Part shown: positions 43,092 to 51,981 of the stretch, piece by piece | Layout: each line of letters begins with the position of its first letter | Position numbering within the stretch: position 1 is the stretch's first letter | Source of the DNA: Alloactinosynnema sp. L-07 | Lineage (GTDB): Bacteria; Actinomycetota; Actinomycetes; Mycobacteriales; Pseudonocardiaceae | DNA: 64,000 bases | Reading direction: 5' to 3' | Assembly: GCF_900070365.1 (NCBI RefSeq) | Contig: NZ_LN850107.1 | Span: forward strand, 4,402,001 to 4,466,000 | Program-made: the position numbers and the translations under genes | The notes under the pieces: model-generated | Database searches by the model: none | Seen by the model: the letters and a program-made list of their open reading frames with translations, nothing else | What the model was told of the DNA's origin: nothing

Positions 43092-45025
43092 GATTGCTTC
43101 TCTCTCCGGAACGCGGTTGGCGTCGCCACGGTGGCGTCGTGTTCTGCTTGTGCCGCTGCTCCTGCGGCCGCAACGTGGCGAGCGACCAAGCTCGCCTCCC
43201 CGACGATGCGGCGCCAGCGACGGCGGGTTCTGGGGTCTTCGACGGTGGCGACGAACGGCGGAAGCCCACGGGCCATCACGGTGGCTTGGCCGTCGACGAG
43301 AGTTTGTTGATCGCCGACGGTCCATACCTGCTGTGTTTGGATCTGGTCGCCTCGTCTGCCCGCGCCGCGGCTGCCGGTGACTACCGACGTCGTGCCCGCG
43401 CGGTCGCTGATCTCCTTCGCGCTGCTGATGTCGATGCCGCCGATGAGGCTGACCCCGGCCGCAGCGCGGACCGCGGTGGCCTCGGGTCCGTAGAGTTCGT
43501 CCTCTTGAGCCGATGATTGGGCGGCGAAGATGTAGCCGATGTTGTGTTTTCGCAACGTGTTCGCCACGTGGGGCAACTCTGGGACGGGGACGGCGTGTCG
43601 TGGTTCGTCGAGGACGGCGATGAACGACAGCGGAAGGCGGCGGCCCGGGTGGGTCATGGCGACATTCCTGGCAGCGCGGAACATCTCCGCGGTGAACAAC
43701 GACAGCAGGGGTCGGATGAAGTCGGTGCGGCCTTCCTCGGTGAGGATGTAGAGGGTGCCCGCCTGTTCGATGAGCGCGGTCATGTCGAATTGCTCAACAG
43801 CGCCGTCGTCGTCGCTGAAGCGACGGCCGCACAGTGCGCGTCCCTCGGTGCAGGCCAAGCAACTCATCGCGATCATCAGGTAGCGCTCGACGCCGCTGGT
43901 GGTCTTCGCGGCGCGTTCGTCGAGGTGTTTGCTCAGGGACAGTTCGGCGACGCGTTCGGCTCGGTGGTCGTCTTCGAGGATGCGTCGGGGTGTGGGGTCC
44001 GTGGGTTTGCGAAGCCAGCCGATGATGTCGTCGATCTCTTTGCCCGCGAGGGCAGCGGCGTGGAACCAGGCGGCGAGAACCTGGATGGCTGAGGCGATGA
44101 AGAACTCGTCGCGGCCTGCGGTATGGCTGGTGAGGGTGCGCATCGCGGACACCATCGTGGTGGCTCGGCGTGCGGCGGTGCCGAAGTGCTCGCATCCGTT
44201 GATGGGGTTCCACCGCACGGTCGGGTAGCCCGCCGCGAAGCGGTGTTCGGGCGCGGAGAAGTCGGCGACGGCGACCGGGTGATCGTGTGTCGGAAGCCAA
44301 CGGCGGGCCGCGCGATCGAGTGGTCTCCATCTGAGGTGCTTCCTGCGTCGGGTTCGTGCGGTGACGGTGTGGATGAAGATGTCGGGCTCGATGCTGGAGA
44401 TCAGTGCGGGCCCGGGCAGGTCGCGGATGATGGGGATGAGCAGTCGGTAGGTTTTGCCCCATCCGGTGCGGGCGATGATGCGGACGCGCTGTTCCCAGTC
44501 GGCCCACAGGCGCGGTCCACGTTTGTCGCCGTGGGTGGAGCGGCCGAGTGGGTAACCGAACTGGGATGTCGGTGCGAGGAAACGCTGCCACCAGGTCAGG
44601 CCGGGCAACGTGTAGCGGCCGGCGCGGCGGACTCGGCGGTCGCCGAGGACGGCGCGGATGGCGGCAGGTTGGGCCAGGGCGTGATGCCGGTCCTGCCCGC
44701 GCCTGCGACCGAGGATCGGCAAGACGGCGACCCGTAGCCACACCAGCCACGTGCAGACGGCGACTACCAAGACCCACCCAGTGGGCGCCGGTGGCACTGA
44801 CACGGTGAATGGGGCCTGCGTGCCGATCTCAGCGGATCCCTGCGGCAGCAGTGGACGGGAGGTGAAGCTGGGCCACCGCCAGCCGCCACCGGCCATCCAG
44901 GACACGGCGGCGATCGCGCACGTCAGCGCACCGACGGCGCCGATCAGCGCGATGGCCGCGGCCGCGGCCCGTCGTCGCAGTTCTCGAATCGTGTAGAGGC
45001 GTGTTCGCCCCAGTTCCCCCCGCAC
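43088..45025 (-). CDS. TraG/VirD4-type conjugative coupling ATPase
   Basis: 645 aa. Two N-terminal membrane helices (IALIGAVGALTCAIAAVSWM; WVLVVAVCTWLVWLRVAVL). Walker A is IIARTGWGKTYRLLIPII (about residue 190) and Walker B is LSFIAVLDEPRHAVP. The TraG-like order is complete (PALISSIEPDIF, DEFFIASAIQVLAAWFHAA, IGYIFAAQSSAQEDELYG, GGIDISSAKEISDRAGT). Role: couples the relaxase-DNA complex to the type IV channel at the membrane. It belongs with the VirB4-like and VirB6-like genes at 59-63 kb, from which it is now separated by about 14 kb. Confidence 0.88.
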   Translation of the reverse strand: MRGELGRTRLYTIRELRRRAAAAAIALIGAVGALTCAIAAVSWMAGGGWRWPSFTSRPLLPQGSAEIGTQAPFTVSVPPAPTGWVLVVAVCTWLVWLRVAVLPILGRRRGQDRHHALAQPAAIRAVLGDRRVRRAGRYTLPGLTWWQRFLAPTSQFGYPLGRSTHGDKRGPRLWADWEQRVRIIARTGWGKTYRLLIPIIRDLPGPALISSIEPDIFIHTVTARTRRRKHLRWRPLDRAARRWLPTHDHPVAVADFSAPEHRFAAGYPTVRWNPINGCEHFGTAARRATTMVSAMRTLTSHTAGRDEFFIASAIQVLAAWFHAAALAGKEIDDIIGWLRKPTDPTPRRILEDDHRAERVAELSLSKHLDERAAKTTSGVERYLMIAMSCLACTEGRALCGRRFSDDDGAVEQFDMTALIEQAGTLYILTEEGRTDFIRPLLSLFTAEMFRAARNVAMTHPGRRLPLSFIAVLDEPRHAVPVPELPHVANTLRKHNIGYIFAAQSSAQEDELYGPEATAVRAAAGVSLIGGIDISSAKEISDRAGTTSVVTGSRGAGRRGDQIQTQQVWTVGDQQTLVDGQATVMARGLPPFVATVEDPRTRRRWRRIVGEASLVARHVAAAGAAAQAEHDATVATPTAFRREKQS

Positions 45026-45064
45026 TGGCCCCCCTGTGCGTCGTGCCCGCGTGGCGCCGCGTGG

Positions 45065-45967
45065 TCAGCCTTTGGCCACCAGCTCGGTCGCGTGGCGGAC
45101 TCGTTCCTCGTGCTTCTGCTTCTCCTCAGTGAGCGCTTCGGCGTCGCGTTCGATGAGCCGCCTCTGGTAGGCGGTTTCGACGGCGTGGCTGATCCCGGCG
45201 ACGTTGTGCTTGTTCTTGCACTCGATGTCTGCCAACGCGGTGTCAATCTCGAGTTGGCTGACCTGCCCTTGGGAGTAGGTGTCGTTGGGGTCGCGCCAGC
45301 TGGCGTAGTCGCGGCCGTTCCCGGCGCGGCCGAAGCCCGTGTCGCGCATGCAGGCCGCCCATGCGGCGTCGACCTGGGCGGTCCGCGAGTCGGATTTGTA
45401 GCCGTGGCGGGCTTCGTTCTCCAGTCGTTGTGGCAGGTTACTGACCTCGATCATGCCGCCGTCGCGGATCGCCACCTCAAAGCCGAGTGATCGGTCGGCC
45501 TCGGCCGCGCATCCGCCTTCGGGCACATGCTTGCCTTCAGTGGTTTGGCGGGTCTGGCCGCTCAGGATCTTGTACGCGATCGGCGACGCCGCGCCTCCCG
45601 GCGCTGGGGCGTTGACACCGCCCGCCTTGTCCGGGGGCAGCCGGTAGCCGAATCGGCGAGCTTCGGCGGGGTCGGTGATTCCGTAGCGCCGGTCGGTGTC
45701 CGGTTCGACTGATCGAGCGAGAACAGGCCAGGCGAACCCGAATCCGGCCATGCAGACTCGGATCAGGAGTTCGCGGGCTGTCGCCAACGTGGCCCGCTGC
45801 TGTGGATCCGGCCGATAGGCGTCCAGTGGCGTCGAGAGCCCGCGGGCGACCGTGAGCTGTGCGACGGTGTCCAGTGGTGGCTCGTCGGCTTGGCTCGGAG
45901 GGTTCGCGGTTGTGGTGCAGCCCGCGACCGCGGCGGCGGCGAGCACGGCGGCGATTGTCTTGATCAT
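45065..45967 (-). CDS. Lipoprotein of the conjugation module, unknown function
   Basis: 300 aa with a short lipoprotein signal: MIKTIAAVLAAAAVAGC, lipobox AVAGC, Cys17. The mature part has CMAGFGFAWPVL, RRFGYRLPPDKAGG, WAACMRDTGFGRAG and a charged C-terminal helix (EALTEEKQKHEERVRHA). Several Cys residues (CMAG, GGCAAE, AACMRD, ECKNK) may form disulfides outside the membrane. It lies 39 bases upstream of the coupling-protein gene, so an envelope role in transfer or signalling is plausible. No family is recognised. Confidence 0.72.
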   Translation of the reverse strand: MIKTIAAVLAAAAVAGCTTTANPPSQADEPPLDTVAQLTVARGLSTPLDAYRPDPQQRATLATARELLIRVCMAGFGFAWPVLARSVEPDTDRRYGITDPAEARRFGYRLPPDKAGGVNAPAPGGAASPIAYKILSGQTRQTTEGKHVPEGGCAAEADRSLGFEVAIRDGGMIEVSNLPQRLENEARHGYKSDSRTAQVDAAWAACMRDTGFGRAGNGRDYASWRDPNDTYSQGQVSQLEIDTALADIECKNKHNVAGISHAVETAYQRRLIERDAEALTEEKQKHEERVRHATELVAKG

Positions 45968-46022
45968 GAAACCCCCGAGGATGGCCCTCGGCCGGGCGGA
46001 GACCCGCCCGACCGAGGTTCTG

Positions 46023-46235
46023 TCAGCTGTGTCGCCAGTCGTGCGATCCAGCCCTGTCGTTGTCGGTGACGCCGACCCAGCCTTCGCCTTGGCGGATGCC
46101 GCCGCTCCACAGTTGGCCGCTCGCGCCGTTGGCGCCGGCGTAGCTGAATTCGTCGGCCGCCGCGGTGTCGGTGGCGCCGAGCGGCCTCACTGTGGCTGCG
46201 GCACGGACGGCGACGGCCAATTTCTTGAGTCTCAT
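46023..46235 (-). CDS. Truncated paralogue of the secreted I36-like protein
   Basis: 70 aa from the ATG at 46235. It starts like an exported protein (MRLKKLAVAVRAAATV) and then jumps directly to the last 35 residues of the family (YAGANGASGQLWSGGIRQG, GWVGVTDNDRAGSHDW), lacking the whole central I36-type domain found in the next gene upstream. The signal core contains an Arg, so export is doubtful. It looks like a tandem duplicate with an internal deletion. Confidence 0.5.
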   Translation of the reverse strand: MRLKKLAVAVRAAATVRPLGATDTAAADEFSYAGANGASGQLWSGGIRQGEGWVGVTDNDRAGSHDWRHS

Positions 46236-46263
46236 AGATGTCCCCCTTGTTCCCCGGACATGG

Positions 46264-46686
46264 TCACGAGTTGAGCCAGCGATGCCCGCCCGCACGGTCG
46301 TTGTTGGCGCCGACCCACGCCTGGCCTTGCCCGACGCCGCCGCTCCACAGCTGCCCCCCGGCGCCGTTGGCGCCGTCGTAGCTGTGGATCACTGAGTAGC
46401 GGCCCGGGAAGCCGTTGTTGAACCAGGACGAGACGTTGTTGTTCAGGTATGCGCCGACCGGCTCCCACCACGGGTCCGCGGTCATACGGACAGTGCCGTA
46501 GGTGCCCAGCGATCCGAACGTGGTGTAGCGGTCACCAGTGCGGTTCCAGTGCTCGTAGATGCAGTATTCCCCCAGATCACACGTCGAGTTGCTCGCCGAG
46601 GCGGTCCCGGAACCGACCAGCACACCGGCCGTCGCCACGACTCCGACAACCGCGCCTTTCGCGATCTTCAGTGCTACTTTCTTCAT
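46264..46686 (-). CDS. Secreted peptidase-inhibitor-I36-like protein
   Basis: 140 aa, start at 46686. A Sec signal peptide is clear: MKKVALKIAKGAVVGVVA then an Ala/Gly core ending GTASASN. The mature domain (CDLGEYCIYEHWNRTGDRY, FNNGFPGRYSVIHSYDG, WVGANNDRAGGHRWLNS) follows the SMPI/I36 pattern of small crystallin-like secreted proteins with two Cys. Family members inhibit metalloproteases or act as small exported proteins. It is preceded by a 25-base perfect palindrome at 46701-46725 that probably controls it. Confidence 0.72.
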   Translation of the reverse strand: MKKVALKIAKGAVVGVVATAGVLVGSGTASASNSTCDLGEYCIYEHWNRTGDRYTTFGSLGTYGTVRMTADPWWEPVGAYLNNNVSSWFNNGFPGRYSVIHSYDGANGAGGQLWSGGVGQGQAWVGANNDRAGGHRWLNS

Positions 46687-46700
46687 CTTTCCCCCAAATC

Positions 46701-46725
46701 CACTATCGCATAATATGCGATAGTG
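46701..46725. promoter_or_regulatory. Perfect 25-base palindrome, likely repressor operator
   Basis: Arms CACTATCGCAT and ATGCGATAGTG match perfectly around AAT. It lies 14 bases upstream of the I36-like start on the minus strand and ends two bases before the TTGACA of the rightward exporter promoter. One regulator bound here could control both directions. No regulator gene of the TetR, GntR, PadR or MarR type is visible within several kilobases. Confidence 0.65.
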
Positions 46726-46727
46726 AG

Positions 46728-46756
46728 TTGACATCGTGCGCGTTCGAGAATAGCTC
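46728..46756 (+). promoter_or_regulatory. Sigma-70-type promoter for the exporter genes
   Basis: TTGACA (46728-46733), 17-base spacer, TAGCTC (46751-46756). The start codon at 46798 is 42 bases beyond the -10 box. The palindrome sits immediately upstream. Confidence 0.55.
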
Positions 46757-46797
46757 ATCCAAGACCGATACGGGAGGTTCGCGTGATGGGGGACGTG

Positions 46798-48149
46798 ATG
46801 ACCAGCAATGAACAGGCCGCCCGGGCGGTCAAACCGGGAAGGCAGGCACGTGCCGCGTTGGGGTTGATCGCGGCGTTGTCGGTGGCTTTGGGGGCCGCGG
46901 GGTTGGTCGCCGCGGCACGGATCAAGTCGCCGTCGCAGGCATTGGCTGAGGCCCAGCCGCCCCCGGCGGGTCCGGTAACCGCGCCGGTCGAGCACCGGGT
47001 CATGCAGGACTCCGTGGTGTTGCGGGGCATGGTCGGCGCCGAACGAGCGGTTCGCGTGCGAGCGCCCGGCGCGGTCGAGGGCTCGCGGGCCCTGATCACC
47101 CGGGTGCCGGTCGCGGTGGGCGACACGGTCACGGCGGGCACTGTGATCGCCGAGGTGTCGGGACGTCCGGTGATCGTGCTGACGGGAGCCGTGCCTGCGT
47201 ACCGCGATCTTGCTCCGGGAAGCGAGGGCGCCGATGTCGCCCAGCTGCAGCACGCGCTGCGGGCCATGGGTCACAGCATCGGCCGCGACAAGGAGGGCAT
47301 GTACGGCCCGGGCACAAAGCTCGCGGTCACCGCGCTCTACCGCGCCGTCGGCTATTCCCCCGCGGCACCAGCCAGGACGACGATCAGCAGCTGCACGTCG
47401 CCGAACGCGCGCTCCGCGATGCCAAGCGGGCACTCGCCGCCGCTGAGGGCACGTCAGGGGATGGCGATGCGCGGCAACGAGTGGCCGACGCGCAGCAGGA
47501 CCTCGACACCCTGCGGGCCAAAACGGGTGCGACCGTGCCCGCGGGCGAGGTGGCGTTCGTCCCGACCTTGCCCGCCACCGTTCAGAATATGTCCGCGGCC
47601 GCAGGATCGGCGCCGCCCGAGGTGTTGTGCACCCTCGCAAGCGGCGACCTGGTCGTGCGAGCGATGCTCGACGCCGACCAGGCACGCCAGGTTCGACCGG
47701 GTCAATCCGTCGACATCATCTCCGAGGTTCTCGGATCGCAGGCTCGCGGCACCGTCGCCTCGGTCGCGCCCCGCGCTAACCCCGTCGAGCAGGAACTGTC
47801 CGAACAGGACCCGCAGCGTGCGGACGCCCCGGCCACGGAGCCGGAACTACCAGGCGGCGCCGAACTGGAGCTGATCGTGCGCGCGGAGACACCGTTGGAC
47901 GCCAAACTGGCGAACCAGAACGTCCGCGTCGTGGTCGTCGCCGCGGCCACAGCGTCCGCGGTCCTGGTCGTCCCGGTCGCGGCAGTGTCCTCCCGCGCAG
48001 ACGGACAGGCCCAACTGACACGGGTCGACCGGGATCACAGCGAACATCGCGTCGCGGTGACCCCAGGAATCACTGGCGGCGGCTACATCGAGATCACGCC
48101 AGTCGACGGCGCGCTGGCCGCCGGAGATCTGGTCGTGATCGGCCGATGA
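46798..48149 (+). pseudogene. MacA/HlyD-type exporter adaptor with PG-binding domain, frameshifted
   Basis: The first half (from ATG 46798) has a signal anchor (AALGLIAALSVALGAAGLVA), a biotinyl-lipoyl-like part (RAPGAVEGSRALITRVPV) and a peptidoglycan-binding domain (GSEGADVAQLQHALRAMG, GPGTKLAVTALYRAVGY). At the CCCCC run near 47357-47361 the reading moves one frame: QDDDQQLHVAERALRDAKRA, then the coiled coil and the barrel (MLDADQARQVRPGQSVDII) and VLVVPVAAVSSRADGQAQ, ending at 48149. Adding one C restores a protein of about 450 aa. It may be a real null allele, slippage-controlled, or a sequencing error. Its stop overlaps the ABC gene, so it was the first gene of the operon. Confidence 0.7.
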
Positions 48150-48841
48150 CCACCCCGCCCATCGTGGAATTCCGCAGGGTCACCCGGATCTATCCCGGGC
48201 CACCGGAACTCGTCGCCCTGCGCGAGGTGACGATGCGGATCAACCGCGGCGACCAAGTCGCCGTTGTCGGACCATCCGGCTCGGGCAAGTCCACCTGGCT
48301 CAACATCGTCGGCCTGCTTGACCGACCGACCCGTGGGACCTACCTCCTCGACGGCACCGACACCACGAACCTTGACGAAGCAGCGCGTACCGCGTTTCGC
48401 GCGACTCGGATCGGCTTCGTGTTCCAAGCCTTCCATCTCATCGCGGGCCAATCCGCGGTGGAGAACGTGATGCTCGGACTGCTCTACCGCGGCCTGAAGA
48501 ACACCCGCCGACGCGAAGCCGCGATGACCGCACTCGCGCGAGTCGGCCTCTCCGACCGTGCATACGCCGCAGCCAACCAACTATCCGGAGGGGAACGACA
48601 ACGGGTGGCGATCGCGCGAGCGCTCGTCGGCGAACCAAGCCTGCTGCTCTGCGATGAACCCACCGGCAACCTCGACAGCGGCAACAGCGCACGCGTCCTC
48701 GAACTACTCGACGAACTGCATCTCGACGGGCAGACCGTCGTCCTCGTCACCCACGACCCCGGCATCGCCGCCCGAGCCCAGCGCGTCCTTGCAATCCACG
48801 ACGGCGCAGCCTCCGAGCACACCACAAGGACCAACCCATGA
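48146..48841 (+). CDS. MacB/LolD-type ABC transporter ATPase
   Basis: 231 aa, ATG overlapping the adaptor's stop. Walker A VVGPSGSGKSTWLNIVGLLD, Q-loop FVFQAFHLIAGQ, signature NQLSGGERQRVAIARAL, Walker B LLLCDEPTGNLDS and the His switch VVLVTHDPG are all intact. LLDRPTRGTYLLDG and VENVMLGLLYRG are typical of the MacB/LolD/FtsE group. It powers the adjacent MacB-like permease; the cargo is probably a peptide or lipid-linked product. It overlaps the permease gene by four bases. Confidence 0.92.
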   Translation: MTTPPIVEFRRVTRIYPGPPELVALREVTMRINRGDQVAVVGPSGSGKSTWLNIVGLLDRPTRGTYLLDGTDTTNLDEAARTAFRATRIGFVFQAFHLIAGQSAVENVMLGLLYRGLKNTRRREAAMTALARVGLSDRAYAAANQLSGGERQRVAIARALVGEPSLLLCDEPTGNLDSGNSARVLELLDELHLDGQTVVLVTHDPGIAARAQRVLAIHDGAASEHTTRTNP

Positions 48842-50046
48842 AGGCCAACACCCACGTCCGCTTCCGCGACACTTTGGGCCAGGCGATCTCCGGCCTCCTA
48901 CAGCGCCCAGGCCGTTCCGCACTCACCGCATTAGGCACCACCCTCGGCATCGGTACATTCGTCGCGGTTCTTGGGCTGTCCGCGAGCGCGTCCGGCCAGA
49001 TCAGCACCCGATTCACCGCATTGAGCGCCTCCGAAGTGATCCTCGAACGCGACGCGGCCACGCCCGACGAACCTGCGGCCTTCCCAACCCAGGCCCAAGA
49101 AGCTCTCGCTGCCCTCCCAGGCGTGGTCCACGTCGGCGTGACCTGGCCGGTTCCCACTACCGCGGCGATCGCCAACCGCCCAGACACCGACGCGGTCACC
49201 GGTGAAAGCCTTTCGGTCCAAGCCGTCACACCCGGATACCTCGACGCCATCCACGCCAGGTACAGCGCGGGCATGCCACTCGACCGCTTCCACCATGACC
49301 GCGGAGAACACGTCGCAATCCTCGGATCGTCCGCGGCCCACCGACTGGGAATCAGTCGTCTCGACGCTCAACCGGCCATCTTCATCGGCAGCCGAGCGTT
49401 CACAGTCATCGGCATCATCGACCACGTCGACCGCGCGGCGGACACCCTGATGTCCGTCATGCTTCCCAGCACGGCGGTGAACGCGATCTGGGGACCGAGT
49501 CCAGATTCCGGCAACACCAGCACGATGCTCATCGAATCCCAACTCGGTGCCGCACCCCAGGTGAGCCGCCAAGCCAAGATCGCGGCCCGCCCTGACAGCA
49601 TCGACCGCACCCGCGCGGCTCCGCCCGCGGATCCCCGCTTCCTACGTGACCGTGTCGCAGGCGACCTCGACGCGCTCGGCCTGGCCCTCGCCGGGGTGGT
49701 TCTGCTGGTCGGCGCGATCGGCATCGCCAACACCACACTGGTGGCGGTCCTCGAACGCATCCCCGAGATCGGGCTCCGCCGCGCACTCGGCGCCCGCCGT
49801 CGCCACATCGCGAGCCAGTTCTTCGTTGAAGCAGGCACGCTCGGTCTACTCAGAGGGCTCATCGGCACGGCGGCTGGAATCGGCACCGTCGTGATCGCCG
49901 CGATGGCCCATTCCTGGACGCCCCTGCTGGACCCGATGTGGATCTACCCATCTCCCTTACTCGGTGCGATCACTGGACTCCTCGCTGGTCTCTATCCAGC
50001 ATGGAAAGGCGCACGCATCGAACCAGCCGACGCACTTCGGGTCTGA
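48838..50046 (+). CDS. MacB/FtsX-type ABC permease
   Basis: 402 aa. One N-terminal helix (LTALGTTLGIGTFVAVLGLS), a large extracytoplasmic domain (about residues 45-265, with the MacB-like YLDAIHARYSAG and VAILGSSAAHRLG), then three helices: LGLALAGVVLLVGAIGIANT, GLIGTAAGIGTVVIAAM and LLGAITGLLAGLYPAW. ERIPEIGLRRALGARRRHI is the FtsX-family coupling motif, and the protein ends RIEPADALRV. It pairs with the ATPase before it. Because the adaptor gene is frameshifted, the transporter may be non-functional as it stands. Confidence 0.9.
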   Translation: MKANTHVRFRDTLGQAISGLLQRPGRSALTALGTTLGIGTFVAVLGLSASASGQISTRFTALSASEVILERDAATPDEPAAFPTQAQEALAALPGVVHVGVTWPVPTTAAIANRPDTDAVTGESLSVQAVTPGYLDAIHARYSAGMPLDRFHHDRGEHVAILGSSAAHRLGISRLDAQPAIFIGSRAFTVIGIIDHVDRAADTLMSVMLPSTAVNAIWGPSPDSGNTSTMLIESQLGAAPQVSRQAKIAARPDSIDRTRAAPPADPRFLRDRVAGDLDALGLALAGVVLLVGAIGIANTTLVAVLERIPEIGLRRALGARRRHIASQFFVEAGTLGLLRGLIGTAAGIGTVVIAAMAHSWTPLLDPMWIYPSPLLGAITGLLAGLYPAWKGARIEPADALRV

Positions 50047-50392
50047 CCGAATCAAGGGTCACTCGTCAACCTCGGCCTAGGCACCAGAATCAGTGGGCTT
50101 GCGTAGGGGCGTCGCGCTCGGCGGTCGTGTTCGGCGAGGCTTGGCCACGTTGCTAGAGACCCCCTACGACGCCCTGCCGTGGACCGACTTCGAGGCGCGC
50201 GGTTCGCGCCTGGTGTGCCACAGGAGCTGGCGCGGTTCACCCATCAATAGTCGTCGAGTTCGCAGCGCGCAATCGAATCCTCACCCGATTGGTGCATTAC
50301 ACCCGGGCGTCCCATGTCGACGTCCTGGTTGACACCGCACGTCGGTGCGGCTCGCTGCATCGCAGTTTGCGACCCGTGAGGGAGGAGGCATC
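50047..50392. other. Intergenic region, 346 bases, nothing recognised
   Basis: No frame with a ribosome site or a family match. No repeat or hairpin of note was seen before the GGAGGAGG site of the next gene. Confidence 0.3.
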
Positions 50393-50983
50393 GTGGTCAG
50401 GTTGGAGTCTCGGAGAGTCGAGTCAACTCGACGTGCTCGTGCTGGGGTACGGACCGCCGCGCGGGGGTTGGCATTCGTCGCGCTCTTCACCGTTCTTGCT
50501 CTGGTCACCGCAGCGTCTTGTGATCCAACCACCCCGCCGACTACTGCAACGTTCGACTGGGGGCTGATGGACAGAGATGGCCAGACCCAACAGCTACCGA
50601 ACGGTGGTAGCGCCACGCTCGATCCCACGCACAGGTATGTCCTGACGTTTCGTGCCAACGATCCGAAGGGTGTGTCGAAGCTGGCCCACTATGCCAGCGG
50701 GACCTTCAACTGCCGGACCGATATCGACCAGAATGGCCAAAGCTTTGGCCTTAACGGTCTTCGAACGTCCATCCCCATTGTCGAAAGCACGATCAATCCT
50801 GGCCTGTACTACGGATTTGTGATCGGTCGAGAGTTCCGACCGGACCGGTTGTCGTGCGGCAGACACGCGAACTCGGGACAGATGCGCGAGTACTTCGTAG
50901 TCGCGGGCACCTTGGAGGTAGGTGGCAGGAGTACTAACCATGCGGGCGAGACTGTGAATGCCACAGTCCAGCTCCGAATCTGA
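50393..50983 (+). CDS. Small lipoprotein, unknown function
   Basis: 196 aa from the GTG at 50393, with GGGAGGAGG five bases upstream. An Arg-rich n-region (about 25 residues) leads into GLAFVALFTVLALVTAASC, a lipoprotein signal with Cys43. The mature domain is a predicted beta-sandwich (TATFDWGLMDRDGQTQQL, RYVLTFRANDPKGVSKLAH, GLYYGFVIGREF), ending TVNATVQLRI. The long basic leader could permit Tat export. No family is recognised. Confidence 0.68.
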   Translation: MVRLESRRVESTRRARAGVRTAARGLAFVALFTVLALVTAASCDPTTPPTTATFDWGLMDRDGQTQQLPNGGSATLDPTHRYVLTFRANDPKGVSKLAHYASGTFNCRTDIDQNGQSFGLNGLRTSIPIVESTINPGLYYGFVIGREFRPDRLSCGRHANSGQMREYFVVAGTLEVGGRSTNHAGETVNATVQLRI

Positions 50984-51052
50984 GACTAGAACGACGGCTC
51001 GGCCTCGCGGCGTATCGCCGAAGAGTTGGCGCTCTCAGAGGACAGCTTTATG

Positions 51053-51189
51053 GGGCTCTACGCCACCAAGCTGGGACGGCGGGTTCAAGCAATCGTGATC
51101 ATGAGGAGCCCCAGGTGGAAGACGACGTTACCGGGTCGATCGCTGGCGCGCTGTTCGGGTTGGACGGTTTCCGGGCTCTACGCCACCAA
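51053..51189 (+). repeat. Direct repeat GGGCTCTACGCCACCAA pair, remnant of an IS end
   Basis: The 17-base sequence occurs at 51053-51069 and 51173-51189, 120 bases apart. Between the copies a short reading (VEDDVTGSIAGALFGLDGF, from 51115) looks like the first residues of an ISL3-type transposase. The arrangement suggests the end of one IS plus its first codons, cut by the end of a second copy. It differs from the intact ISL3 element at 32437. Confidence 0.45.
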
Positions 51190-51213
51190 AGTTAGGCGAC
51201 GCTAACGTTCGAC

Positions 51214-51981
51214 TCAAGGATAGGATATTCTCACTGACTCATCGAGGAAGAATTCCCAATTGCGGCTCGCATAGCTTACCAGCTGATTGATCGGTCGCCT
51301 GCTCGTTCTCATCCCGGCATCCATGATCGTCAAGTTGTGGAGCATGTCGGGGAGCGTGTTTCCGACGGTCCTCGACGCGTATCCGGTCACGCTGGCAATA
51401 TCGTCTCTCGTGTGGTATCCAAGAGCCACGGCGCGCCATATCGCTCGATGTCGCTCATCTCGAAGCAAGAGCCTGCTCACGTGAGTCGAACCTGCGACTG
51501 GAAGATATGAATTTAACACTGGATCGATCTTTGTGACCACGTTGTTGGCTGCTGTAATCGTTTCGTTGAGAAGATCCGCCCTGCCTGTTCCCGACGACTT
51601 CGAGCAGAACGCCCTGACGTCGATGTCCTCATACGCGAAAAGTAGATGAAGGCGCCGGTTCGCTTCGCCTGAGGTCCAAAGGACAATCCCCCCGTCTGGC
51701 CTCTGGCGGCGGAACGCCCGCGCTGCATACAGTCCGGTGACCAACAACTTGGCGTGACCCGTCAGAGTTATATTGCCAGCTCTCCTGCTAGTATCGAACT
51801 CGTAGGTCAAGTGCTCGTACAGGAGATCGATTACCGCGACATCAAACTCCGAGCTGGCAAGCTCTTCCTCCGCTTCAAGCGGATCTCTGACGCTCACAAC
51901 TACGTGCCCATGCTCGTGTTCGAGTTCACGGGCGATAGGTCGAGCCAGCTGCGTGTGGTCCTCTACTAGAAGTACTCGCAC
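51214..51981 (-). CDS. Response regulator with C-terminal HTH
   Basis: 255 aa. Receiver domain: MRVLLVEDHTQL (acidic pair), phospho-acceptor Asp52 in FDVAVIDLLYEHL, IVLWTSG (Ser/Thr) and AFCSKSSG (Lys). An insertion of about 20 residues after Asp52 (TYEFDTSRRAGNITLTGH) is unusual for a receiver. The C-terminal half has an HTH-like GYHTRDDIASVTGYASRTVG. It starts inside the end of the kinase gene (56-base overlap), so the pair is co-transcribed. Targets are unknown; the secreted-protein gene divergent from the pair is a candidate. Confidence 0.8.
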   Translation of the reverse strand: MRVLLVEDHTQLARPIARELEHEHGHVVVSVRDPLEAEEELASSEFDVAVIDLLYEHLTYEFDTSRRAGNITLTGHAKLLVTGLYAARAFRRQRPDGGIVLWTSGEANRRLHLLFAYEDIDVRAFCSKSSGTGRADLLNETITAANNVVTKIDPVLNSYLPVAGSTHVSRLLLRDERHRAIWRAVALGYHTRDDIASVTGYASRTVGNTLPDMLHNLTIMDAGMRTSRRPINQLVSYASRNWEFFLDESVRISYP

